This document shows, one piece after another, positions 1 through 9,934 of a stretch of DNA of 64,000 nt (its first letter is position 1; every line of letters starts with the position of its first letter). Below the pieces are notes generated by a model. It was not told where the DNA came from, did no database searches, and was given only the letters and a program-made list of their open reading frames with translations. A program made the translations under genes and the position numbers. Source of the DNA: Agroathelia rolfsii (Eukaryota > Basidiomycota > Agaricomycetes > Amylocorticiales > Amylocorticiaceae); NCBI GenBank assembly GCA_018343915.1, contig JABRWF010000002.1, positions 3,658,001-3,722,000 of the forward strand. The letters run 5' to 3'.

Positions 1-1004
1 TGGAAACTATGATAACTTGGAGGTAACTGTCAGAGCGCCTCTGGCCAGTCTGACCCTTCAGGCTCAAGTCTTTGGACTTCCGTACTAATATATTGATGCG
101 ACCACAAAATAATACTAGATAAATCCCTAGCGAAGCCGGACGAATAATAGTGAGCACGATGAGATCAGGCGGTTACAACCAAACAGTGTGAAGTACCATA
201 ACATACGGATTCAGTGCAGATAGATATCAAAGTAGCGGCATCAAGTGAAAGTCCCATTGCGGCCACTGGCAGGATGCTTAAGCTCAAGGCCAGGGAAGAG
301 CTAAGGCGTGGTAACTTGTATAGTATTTTTACTGGGGGGTTTTAAATGCCTCTTTCATGGCCATCTGATTATGAGTTTTGAGTTTGAGATCACGTTATGC
401 TCACAACAATTGGTACACAGCTACCGGCAAAGTCGGTAATAGTTCATAAGGAAGTGCTGAAAAGCATATCAAGCCCGAGCCTTAAGTCAAATTTATGTAG
501 CCGCATGTCCCATGTAGCTGATGGCACATTTACTATATAGCATTATATCGAATATTGTCGCCTACGTAATGCTGAGCCCGGCCAGGCGTCAGGTCCAGAA
601 ATAGATTTTGGTCATTCTCCCAGTGGTAAAACCTGCCCACTGCGGCCATCTGAGTGAAGAAAGAGCATGTCATCACTGACATGAACCAGTCAGTAACTTG
701 AACGCGGGAACAACTGTTGGGATTAACTGTAGGAGTTGTCACATGCCAGCCCCCTTCAAATTCCAGACATGTGGGTGCGGCAATGGCTATGTGCCAGCTA
801 TGTTGATTTGTACACATGCTCGAGGTGAAGACTTGACAAGCAACTCTGTAATAACGGCAGGTGAAAGCCTGAACAGCTGGGAAATTGACGGTAAATCCAA
901 GAATGCAACATCTCAAGATCTCAGCAATTCCTATAATTGGCGCCAGCGCAGATTCCAGTTGCGTCGCGTCCAGGTTCAAGACTACCACCACCACCATCGT
1001 CATC
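1..1004. other. Left-edge intergenic region, no supported gene
   Basis: This stretch precedes the prenylcysteine oxidase start. Two overlapping open frames on opposite strands (about 533-1252 minus and 698-1093 plus) look like chance: they match no family I recognise, and the minus one runs across the first exon of the downstream gene. I see no convincing TATA box or repeat. A short CAC/CAT-rich tract at about 983-1004 lies just before the ATG and probably belongs to the 5' leader. Confidence 0.6.
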
Positions 1005-3224
1005 ATGCTACGCCCTCTGGCTCTGGCAGTCACTCTGAGCCCTGCGTTGGCCTTCCAGTTACCCTGGAATATCCCTTTCTTCTCTACGGATAGCCACCAA
1101 GCTCCTCTCGAAATCCCACCGGAAATTGAAATCGAGGTTGCCAGCGTGAATATTCCCGATGTGCCAACGACGCCACGCGTGGCCGTGATAGGTGCTGGTG
1201 CTGGCGGTTCGTCCGCTGCATTCTGGCTAAACAAGGCTAAGGAGCGTTTCAACCTCGATTTCGAGATTGATGTTTTTGAGAAAGAGGATTACATTGGCGG
1301 TCGTGAGTTCGCGACGTGATTCCGTATCCCTTCCTGGTCTGCGTGGTAACGAAGAGAACAAAAACAGGCAGCACTGTCGTCTACCCATACAATGACACTG
1401 AGCTGGACCCCGTCGAATTGGGCGCCTCCATCTTTGTCGCTGCCAACAAAAATCTTTGGCGCGCGTCTGAGGAGTTTGAGCTCTATCGCAAGAACTTTGA
1501 CGAAGACAAGGATACCATGGGAATGGGTGTCTGGGATGGCGAGAAATTCCCAGTGACGGTGAGTAGGCACTCGGTATGAATCTTTTCCTCCCCTCATCGT
1601 GCACCTTACAGGTCTCCAGTGGCTCATTCTGGAGAGAATGGTGGGGTACCGTCAAAGTCATTCTTCGGTATGGCTGGAACTCACCTGTGAAGACCAATGC
1701 ATTGTGAGCCCCCCTTTACTTGATATATTCATTTCGCTCCCATAGACTCATCTTTCGATAGCGTCAACAAGCTTTTGGAGAAATTCCTCACACTCTACGC
1801 GGCTGAACAGACGCAGTGGGATTCCATCGCCAACTTGTCCGCTTCCTTCGAATGGGAATACCTCACTGCACAGACAATGGCCGAGTATCTCGACTCACAA
1901 TCTATCTCGCCCAAGTTCACTCGTGAGTTGGTTGAGGCTGCCACGCGCGTCAACTACGGTCAGGTGAGCTTCCTTTATCATGATTGTTTGATTCACATGA
2001 CTTATCCATTCGTGGATTTTTAGAATGTTGATCACATCCACGCATTGGAGGGCCTGTGCTCTCTGGCCGCCAAGAGCGCTTCTGGTATCAAGGGTGGTAA
2101 CTTCAAGATTTTCGAGCAATTCCTTGAGCGTTCGGGTGCCAACGTTCATCTCAACACTGCTGTAAATTCTACTCATTTCCTTTATCGACCCCTTTTCGAC
2201 TGAATCCACTCTAGGTCTCCAGCATAGTTCCCTCTTCCAAATCAGGCCAATGGACCCTTACTACCTCTTCCGGCGTCTCGGCGGACTACACGGGCATTAT
2301 CCTCGCTGCGCCGTATCATACCTCCTCCCCGCCCGTGACCCTGCCAACGTCCCTCGGTGCACACTTCCCCACGGTGCCCTACGTCCATCTGCACGTTACC
2401 CTGCTCACGACTACGAGCTTATCGCCCAACTCGACTTACTTCAACCTTCCCTCGTCGGAGAAGGCGCCAAGGTCCGTGCTGACGACATACGAGGGCGCGC
2501 GCCTCGGTGGATCCGAGCCCGAGTTTAACTCGCTCACTTACCACGGCGAGGTGGCCCCCGGTCGCAACGAATGGGTCGTCAAGATCTTCTCGGACCACCA
2601 TCTGAGCGATGAGTGGTTGGAGCAGGTGTTTGATGGCAAGGTTGGATGGGTGTACAGGAAGGAGGTAAGATTATTCTTTTGTCTCTGCTGAAAAATTCAT
2701 AGTCTGACTTGTTATCCTTTAGTGGGATGCATACCCCCGCTTGCCACCCACTACGACCTACCCACCGGTGAAGGTGGAAGATGGGTTCTACTACGTCAAT
2801 GCGTTTGAGCCGTACGTATCTTACCTTTCTTATTCTGGCAGAGGGCACTTTTTTCTTATTTTTTGATATATCCAGATTCATCTCGACGATGGAAACCGAA
2901 ACCGTCTCCGCCCGCAACGTCGTTGACCTGCTCCTCGACGAAAAGTTCGGCTCCGGTATCTGCGGACCACGCGTCTCCGCCAATGTGGAGGAAGTGCAAG
3001 AGCCTTCTGCTGCTACCACGGCGGAGAACGCCGAGGCTGAGCAGGTCGCGTTCCAGGCTCCCCCTGAAGCACCCACAGCGGAAGCGGAGACGGCTGAGGA
3101 GAACAAGGAGACTGAAACTGCTGTGCCTGAGCCTGAGCCGGAGGTGATTGGCGTGACGACTGGACAGGTCAAGGAAGAGAAGCCTGTGCCCAAGGAGTTT
3201 GTTTACGGATGGGACTGTCCTTGA
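1005..3224 (+). CDS. Prenylcysteine oxidase/lyase (FAD flavoprotein), 8 exons
   Basis: This enzyme family uses FAD and O2 to cleave the thioether of prenylcysteine released from degraded prenylated proteins. The predicted exons are 1005-1302, 1368-1558, 1612-1703, 1762-1963, 2024-2161, 2215-2664, 2723-2811 and 2876-3224. They join without a stop into 602 codons. The protein opens with a hydrophobic signal-like segment (MLRPLALAVTLSPALAF), then a Rossmann FAD motif, VAVIGAGAGGSSAAFWL, near residue 65, followed by VFEKEDYIGGRSTVVYPYN, typical of the family. The start was chosen because it gives the signal peptide directly; an upstream in-frame Met adds 40 unlikely residues. The oddity is a roughly 70-residue Glu/Ala/Pro-rich stretch between the conserved CGP region and the terminal FVYGWDCP. 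It is transcribed toward the ammonium transporter gene, so the two 3' ends converge. Confidence 0.88.
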
Positions 3225-4262
3225 AAGCTTGAAGATCCTATAACAAGGCTTGGCTTGGTGTGTGTCTGTGTGTGCGGCCTTGATGTCTGTCTTCACGTGG
3301 AAGAATTGTCCGTCGGTTGTAATGACACAACGAACAGACGAACTAAAGACAAAAAAAAAACGAACGGATCGATGGATCTTTGCTACTATCTAATAAGTAA
3401 TCTTTTCTCTTGTTTCTATCATTATCGTCATCGTCATCATCACGGTTACTAGTCAAAGCACGTAATTACCGGTGTAGGTGTGTGTATGTATGTACTGGTT
3501 GTGTGTAGCTTACTACCTACCTGACTGGTACTATATACATCTTGTGAACACATTCTTCCTTAACTACAGTGTGATGCCAGATCTTTGTTCATTAACATGT
3601 CCAAGAAAAAGAGAAGAAGAAGAAGAAGAAAAATCTTGTTGAATGAATCCAACTCAACGCAAGATACCCTTGCCTGCCAATCACTCACTAGTTTATAGGC
3701 ATGGCCATGGTGCACCCGCAATCGGCATGTACTTTACCAACACAAACACGATGGAATTTTGCACAAGAATGGGTGTACGTATATGCACTACTACATCTTT
3801 GTACAACATGCCTCTCTTTTTTTTACATAAAAACCAACAACGACAAAAGAAAGGATAACCAAGCTAAATAGTAAATAGTAAAATCTGATCAGTGGTCAGT
3901 CTAAGCTACTTTTTCTGTCGTCGACCCAACGCGAAGATGGAGAGGGGGAGAGGGGAGGGCGAAACATTTAAGGCATAATATGAACAACCAAGAGGGAAAT
4001 AGGAAGAGGAGACGAGAGGAAGGCATTATAAAGAGCATCAGTCGCATCATCCTAAAGGAGAGGGCTTTCCAGAAAGGAAAGAAAGGAAAGAAGGAAAAGA
4101 AGAAGGAAAGGAAAGGAAAGAGAGACGCTGTTGCTTGCCTGTCTGCCTATCAATCGCGAATCATGCCCATCCATGCCTCAAATAACCATCTCCTGCCCTG
4201 GGTCCTAAGTTCCGAACCTTATCGTGTATGTATGTATCTTTTTTTCTTTCTTTTTCTTTTCT
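3225..4262. other. Convergent 3' intergenic region with simple-sequence tracts
   Basis: This region lies between the 3' ends of the prenylcysteine oxidase gene (+) and the ammonium transporter gene (-), so it should hold both 3' UTRs and polyadenylation sites. It contains TG-rich runs (about 3258-3272, 3478-3508), a GAA/GAAG purine tract at about 3606-3632 and a GAAAG-type purine tract at about 4071-4120. Small frames here are low-complexity. I see no gene. Confidence 0.6.
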
Positions 4263-6485
4263 TTACAAACCCTCTTCATGTTTTTCCTGAATCACGCTCA
4301 AATCAGACACACCCCCTCCATGAGCCCCAGCACCGGCACCGACACTCCGCTCCGGACGCGCATGTCGATCACCCGCGATACCGTACCCGTTGCCAGTACC
4401 ACTACTACCATGAGCAGAGGTAGCACCGCTTTCCGTCGTGACCGTCGCACCGTACTTTTCATTACCGGCACCACCGATCCCGCCGACGTTGGTGGTATTG
4501 CTCTGCGTCCCATCGCTGGTATCGTACCCGTTGTCGTTCCCGTTAAAGTTTCCGACCGGCGTCCAGTCCTGGAAATCGCGGCGCACTTCGATGTAGTCCG
4601 TTGCCCATTCACCAATCTATACACACGTTATTAAGAAATAAAAATAAAATAAAAAAATAAAAAGACAACCCACCTCGACATCATCCAATCCAAGCTCCTC
4701 CCCCCTCTCCGTCGTCCTCAGCCTCAACCCAGGCACGCGGTCGATCGCGAGTGCAATCAACGCCGTCACGACAAAGGTATATGCCACCACGGCACACACG
4801 TACGCAAACTGGATGTAGAGCTGCTTCCAGTGATGGTCGAGCCAGCCACCGGGGGCGGTGGTGATGCCGTCGAGGGCGATGATGGAGGAGGAAGAGAAGA
4901 GGGCGTTAAAGAGTAAGCCGATGATACCGCCCATGGCGTGTTCGGCGAACAGATCGAGGGCGTCGTCGATCTGGAAGAGGAATTTGACTGTAGGTTGTGT
5001 TAGGTGGATTAGTTAGGATGACGAGGGTGAGGAGGGGGGAGGGGGGGGGGGGGAGACGTACGTTTAGTGGCGTAGTTACACACTGCGCCGGTCACGATGC
5101 CCATGATGAGCGACGACCAAGGGTGGATGAAGCCCGAAGAGGGTGTGGCCGCTACCAAGCCTGCGATGGTACCACTGCAGAAGCCTAGTAGAACACGTTG
5201 AACGATTATTACCACGTACAAAAAAAGACATGGGAAGGAATCACACTCACCGACCATACTGTACCGCCTCTCAATCCTATAATCGAGCAAGCACCAAGTA
5301 ATGCCTCCAAACGCAGCCGCGATCATGCTGTTCCATACGGCCATGATAGCGCGCAAGTTGGCACCGAATGCACTTTAAGCAAATAGGTAATGCGTTAATT
5401 CTAAATTACGTCGCTGAAATGTCCCCAAGGCGCACACACAGACACACAGAGATATACACGCATCCTTACTTACCTGCCACCGTTGAACCCAATCCATCCA
5501 AACCAGAGCATAAAAGTGCCCATGGCGACCATGGAGACGTTGTGCGGTCGGAAGTTGATGAGCTCCTTTTCCTTGCGCCTGCCGAGCACCCAGGCGTATG
5601 CAAGGCCGCCGACACCAGAGCTGATCTCGACGGGGCCTCCGCCTGTCAAACATAAATATTAATGATAAAATAAAATAAAATAATACTGTGGCTAGACTGT
5701 ACCTGCATAGTCATACACACCCCACTTGAACGCCCACCCGTTCTGGCCCCAGACCCAGCACGCGATGGGACAATACACGAGCGTCATCCACACGAAGCTG
5801 AAGATCATGGCGGGCAGGACGCGCCCGCGCTCAGCGATGCCACCGACGAGGATGCCAACGGTGACGCAGGCGAACTCCATCTGGTAAAAGGCATAAAGCA
5901 AGGCGGGGATGAGCGGTGAGCCAGGGGACGGGTCTGCGAGGACATTGCGCAGGCCAACGTGGGCGAGATTGCCGATGTAGCCATTGGTGGCGGTGGAAGA
6001 GAAAGCGAGGGAGTAGCCCCAGAGGTAGAATTGGAAGATGACGACCGCGTTGGAGGCAGAGACGGCCCAGATGAGAGAGAGGGCAGATTTGCGACGTGCG
6101 AGGCCGGAGTAGAGGAAGGCTTGGGTAGATATAGGAGGGATAGCAGAAGAAGAAAAGAAAAGAAGAAAAAAAAAGTGTATTTTTCGTGTGAGAAAGGATT
6201 GGCAAGAAAGGTGAGTTAGGATATATGGATGTGGGTAGTACCTAGGCCAGGGATCATGAAGAATACCATGGCGCCTGCAATGATAATAAAGGACACATCG
6301 CCCTTGTCGAACGATCTATTAGTAGTTCTAGCTTAGTTTTTTTTATGTCACATTAAAGAAAGTCGGGGGGGGGGGGGGGGACGGACGAGATTGGATCCCC
6401 TATGATGCAGAAAAAAAATCAAAATCAAATGAGGAGAATTGTAAATGGAGGTGGAGACCAAGGCCTGCTGACCTTGAGTCGACAT
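4263..6485 (-). CDS. Ammonium transporter, Amt/Mep family (Mep1/3-like)
   Basis: A plasma-membrane ammonium uptake channel of about 11 helices. Read on the minus strand, the exons give the family hallmarks in order: AGAMVFFMIPGLAFLYSGLARR, FQFYLWGYSLAFS, YQMEFACVTVGILVGGIAER, MIFSFVWMTLVYCPIACW, GWAFKWGVYDYAGGGPVE, FMLWFGWIGFNGG, then HAMGGIIGLLFNALFSS. Of the pore twin-histidine pair, the second is present (HAMGG) but the first position is Glu (GPVEISSG instead of VHINAG), as in yeast Mep1/Mep3. The tail is a roughly 100-residue Gly/Asn/Ser-rich cytoplasmic segment. The first exon is inferred to be tiny (6485-6473, reading MSTQ), joined to 6331-6242; this N-terminus is the least certain part. 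Two introns carry long C runs on the coding strand. GATA motifs lie upstream. Confidence 0.9.
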
Positions 6486-7058
6486 TGATCTACCACCTTT
6501 CTCTTGGGTATCTGAAATATATATATATAGAGTTCGAGAAGGGAGAGAGAGAGAGAGAGGAGACGGAGGGGATCGGGGAAATGTTTGTGGGGGCAAGTGT
6601 TGCTTGTTGCGGATAAATGAGCAAGAACGAGTTTCGGACGACAACATCCGCCAGCCAGGTCAGTCCCAGTCAGTCCAATGCCATTCAGCCGGTGATTGCA
6701 CGCTGAACCAACTAATAACTGACGTGAGGATGAGCGTCATCATGAGTGGTTTACCGAGAGATAACTGATAGTGCTCTGAATTGTCACCAAGCCCCATGAT
6801 GCTATGGCGCCCTGTTTCGTTATCTCTGGAACACTGCCCCAGGGTTTTTATGTACGTATGTTATTGTTTTCCTACACTCGAATACACATTCTCACACTGG
6901 CATCTCACACAAGAGAGAGACTGAGAGCCACGGCCGAAAGCCTCAGCGAGTTATCAATCGGAAAATAAGTGTTTGTTGGATCAACGCCATTGTTTTAGCG
7001 TGTCCCACCGGATCACCTGACCTCGTGCAAGTGTTCTGTCATCATCACCGTGGCTCCC
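6486..7058. promoter_or_regulatory. Divergent promoter region between ammonium transporter and lipB
   Basis: This 573-bp interval separates the start of the ammonium transporter (-) from the start of the LipB gene (+). Close to the transporter side are an AT dinucleotide run (about 6518-6529) that could act as a TATA element on the minus strand, and a GA repeat (about 6541-6562). Further out are four matches to the fungal GATA-factor consensus HGATAR (listed separately). A GAGAGAGA tract lies near 6912-6922. Confidence 0.5.
6759..6956. promoter_or_regulatory. Cluster of four GATA-factor consensus sites
   Basis: Matches to HGATAR, the site bound by nitrogen-regulatory GATA factors (AreA/NIT2/Gln3 type): AGATAA at 6759-6764, TGATAG at 6766-6771, TTATCT (reverse of AGATAA) at 6820-6825 and TTATCA (reverse of TGATAA) at 6951-6956. 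The first two are nearly adjacent. They lie 274-471 bp upstream of the ammonium transporter start, a class of gene under nitrogen catabolite repression in fungi. The motif is short, so some matches are expected by chance; regulation is an inference. Confidence 0.4.
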
Positions 7059-7841
7059 ATGTCGCTGCCTCCTATCCTCTTCCATGTATTCTCCCACCCG
7101 TTGCCCTATGCACGCACCTTAGCTCTCCAGGAGCATATCCACCAACTCCAACTCGCCCTCCGTCGCCAATCCCCAAGCGCGCACAAGGACGTCCTACTCC
7201 TACTCCAACACCGTCCCGTCTACACTGGCGGTCGTCGCCAGTCCGACGACACCCTCGCAGACGAACGCACCCGCCTGCGCGGCCTTGGCGCAGACCTTAT
7301 CAGCACACAGCGCGGAGGCCAGATCACCTTCCATGGCCCAGGCCAAATCGTAGGCTATCCCCTCCTTGACCTCTCGCGCTGGACACCCGCGATGGGCATC
7401 CGCGACTACATCTGCCGCATGCAAAAGACAATCGACGCGCTCCTGCGCGAGAAACACGGCGTGCAGCCCGGGCATTCGGAGCATACGGGCGTGTTTCTCG
7501 ATGCGAACACCAAGGTGGCCAGTATTGGCGTGCAGGTCCGCCATCGCCTTACGACGCACGGGTTCGCGCTGAACGTGACCGACGAGCCGAGAGCCTGGTT
7601 CGATCGCGTCGTCGCTTGTGGTCTGGCAGATGTGCGCCCAGGGTCGATACAGAGCGCTACCGGGAAACCTGTCTCGGTCGAGGGCGAGATGCCGGCGCTT
7701 ATCGAGACATTCGGTCGACTATTTGAGCGCGATATGGTCCCTATGGATGTAGAGAACGAAGGCGAGCTCGGCCAGGCTATCAAAGAGGTGGAGACAGAGG
7801 CCAAGCAAGCTGGTGATTGGTTACGTGCACCTCTTCACTAG
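7059..7841 (+). CDS. lipB/LIP2-like: Octanoyl-[acyl carrier protein]:protein N-octanoyltransferase (LipB), intronless
   Basis: It transfers octanoate from acyl carrier protein to lipoyl domains of pyruvate and 2-oxoglutarate dehydrogenases and the glycine cleavage H protein, the first step of lipoate synthesis. The single 260-residue frame carries the diagnostic RGGQITFHGPGQIVGYPLL at about residues 85-103, the lysine-containing KVASIGVQVRHRLTTHGFAL, and a catalytic cysteine in VACGLADVRPGSI. The ATG at 7059 was chosen; an in-frame GTG lies nine bases upstream. The LipB fold begins almost at residue 5, so no obvious mitochondrial presequence is visible although the enzyme should act in mitochondria. 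It is one of the few intron-free genes in the window and is GC-rich. Confidence 0.93.
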   Translation: MSLPPILFHVFSHPLPYARTLALQEHIHQLQLALRRQSPSAHKDVLLLLQHRPVYTGGRRQSDDTLADERTRLRGLGADLISTQRGGQITFHGPGQIVGYPLLDLSRWTPAMGIRDYICRMQKTIDALLREKHGVQPGHSEHTGVFLDANTKVASIGVQVRHRLTTHGFALNVTDEPRAWFDRVVACGLADVRPGSIQSATGKPVSVEGEMPALIETFGRLFERDMVPMDVENEGELGQAIKEVETEAKQAGDWLRAPLH

Positions 7842-8675
7842 CTTTTCATTCGTTCGTCCATTTATGTTTCCTCCGATCTCCCTAATTATATCTATTGCTG
7901 TAACCTCGTTTAATACATAAATGCCGATGACGTTTCGTATTAGGCCTGTGTCAAATTTCCCTTATTCTTCTTTTCGCGCCATCAAATTAGCAGGCGAACC
8001 TGAACACATCTTATCCTGTCGGCGCGATTATTTCACTACGTTGCGCATGCATCGAGCAATAATGCAGATGTCGTTGCGAGCCAAATAACAAGCTCACCCT
8101 GAAAGAAGTCGTGTTTCATCGATTTCATCATTCAGTCACCTATTCACGTATTACAATCACTCCAAATACTGATACGACTCATTCGAAGGTCTTCCCGAGC
8201 ACATCCAAGGACAACCGACGATCCACACGTGTGATCATCAAAGCTTCTAATATTGTACAGATTACATGCGGTGAAGATCGTCGACTATCCGTACATGTAA
8301 CTTGAGCTGCGATCTATCCTGACATGGGGGTTATAAAGATCTTGGAACATCGCGTCTACACCCTCCTCCAGGTTGAGCAATACTATACTGTCTGCCGGTG
8401 CCCCAACAAAGAAACAAGTCTCTCATTAGCGACTCGAATTCGAGCTTTGTCATGGTCTTTGCGTATCACAATAACAGGTGAGGTATCTCATGCAAACATC
8501 AACATTTCAAAAGACAGCTTAAAGAATGAGTACGTATCGTTGCATGCTCGACCGTTGTTGTCCCGCAGCAGCGTAAGGTGGACACTTGCCAAACTACTCG
8601 CACCTTTTATCTCCATCCGGGACTGGCTAAAGTTCAAGCTGGGGCAAGCCACTCATCCTTTCCCCCTATCCCACT
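7842..8675. other. Intergenic, no supported gene
   Basis: This is the 3' region of the LipB gene and the 5' region of the next small gene. Two open frames (8111-8305, 8324-8731) are not in frame with the downstream gene, match no family I know and are probably non-coding. If the small membrane protein has a 5' extension it would have to come from here, but I see no exon with a good donor. Confidence 0.5.
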
Positions 8676-9291
8676 ATGAGTATCCAACTGAAGTTTGTGA
8701 ATGCCTGCAGAGGCGGATGGTTTGGGCGTGACGGGAAATTGACCAAGTTTCTTGAGACGGTCTCCCTCCTTGGGTATTTTGTTGCTGCGTGGCATTACAG
8801 GTCAGGAAACTACGTCAGTAACTTTTTTTTTTTTTTTTTTTTGCCGACCTCAAATTATACTTGTGGCAGTAGTATTAACAAAAAAAAACATGTAGGATCA
8901 CGCAGGCCGCGCTTTCGCCAAATGCACAAACTCGACCATCCTAACCGCCGGTACTTTGCTTGGGGGGTCTCTCGGCGGACCACTAGGCGCCATGAGCGGT
9001 GCGGCGTTGTCCACGCCTCTCGCGATCATGGTGGAGATGTGGCTCAAGGACACACTTATCAGCGACCCGGCGCTGAAGGCCGAGTTTGAAGACCTCTCGA
9101 TTGACCGGGTCGCAAGGGAGACTCTTTTGAATACTTTGGCGGCAGGCATCGTATCGTGCGTCATTGCACGCCTGAGCAACGCACTGAGCAGAGACTTGGT
9201 TATCAACGTCGAGCGCCAGCTCTCGCAATTGATCAGAGGGGCATCCATCTCGATATCGGGAATGGGCTTGAGTAGGCTCATACCAGGGTAA
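8676..9291 (+). CDS. Small hypothetical protein with glycine-zipper membrane segment
   Basis: I do not recognise a named function. Exon 1 (8676-8813) and exon 2 (8896-9291) join in frame to 177 residues; the intron begins GTCAGT, contains a long T run and ends in TGTAG. The N-terminus reads RGGWFGRDGKLTKFLETVSLLGYFVAAWHYRSGN, followed by DHAGRAFAKCTNSTILTAGT and then a Gly-rich segment, LLGGSLGGPLGAMSGAAL (about residues 69-86), a GxxxG glycine-zipper pattern that often forms a membrane hairpin. The rest is helical and amphipathic (IDRVARETLLNTLAAGIVSC). My recollection is that proteins with this GRDGKLTK...CTNST pattern recur in basidiomycete genomes as uncharacterised families; that needs a search. 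The start Met is the first in frame. Confidence 0.6.
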
Positions 9292-9934
9292 ATAAAGCGA
9301 TGCTTATTTTCATCCTGAGGTATCATCATGTACACAGGCTGACATTTATCCATCCAGAATCTTGATTAGCTTGACTGGTCGGATAACCACAGTGCGACCT
9401 GTTGAAACTAGAATGGCAAGCAAACAAGCTGTTTATGGCTACACAACGTTGGCTCACATATAGTGGCATGCTTTTCTAGGATTGATTTGACTCGATACCA
9501 AAGTTGGTCATGGTCACAACGTATGTATTGACTGCGCATACCACTGGCAGTGGGTGATCACGCAGCAACCTCCAATTTGTATGCTAGTAGTTTAGTGAAT
9601 GATATGGTCATTACGATCTGGTGAATAGTTTCTCCAGCATGATATAGTCTTTTTTTTTGAAGGCAATAGATAAGGCCCTAGCACTTGCAGCATTCCATAT
9701 TTTTTTTTCAACCAAGTGGCGGTCATTAAATGATATAGGAAGTCATCAAATCATTATATGAGGCGACCGACATGAGTTTTTGTGCTATAATCGCATAATC
9801 TTTTCGAATTCCTCGTTTATGCGGGAGTATCAATATTTCAAGGGACACAAAAGAAAAATCATGTGACGACGATGCATTGATGACAAGTTGAAAGTACCAG
9901 CCTGAGATGTACTAGTGCTAGCTTGCTGACTTGG
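9292..9934. other. Intergenic, AT-rich, no supported gene
   Basis: Between the small hypothetical gene and acetoacetyl-CoA synthetase. It holds T-rich runs (about 9652-9658, 9700-9708) and no reading frame that I can support. Presumed 3' UTR of the first gene and promoter of the second. Confidence 0.5.

Noticed and set aside
533..1252. Long open frame on the minus strand over the 5' flank and first exon of prenylcysteine oxidase
   Set aside because: No family resemblance, and it overlaps a well-supported exon on the other strand.
8324..8731. 135-codon plus-strand frame before the glycine-zipper gene
   Set aside because: Different frame from the gene, no splice link, no recognisable motif.
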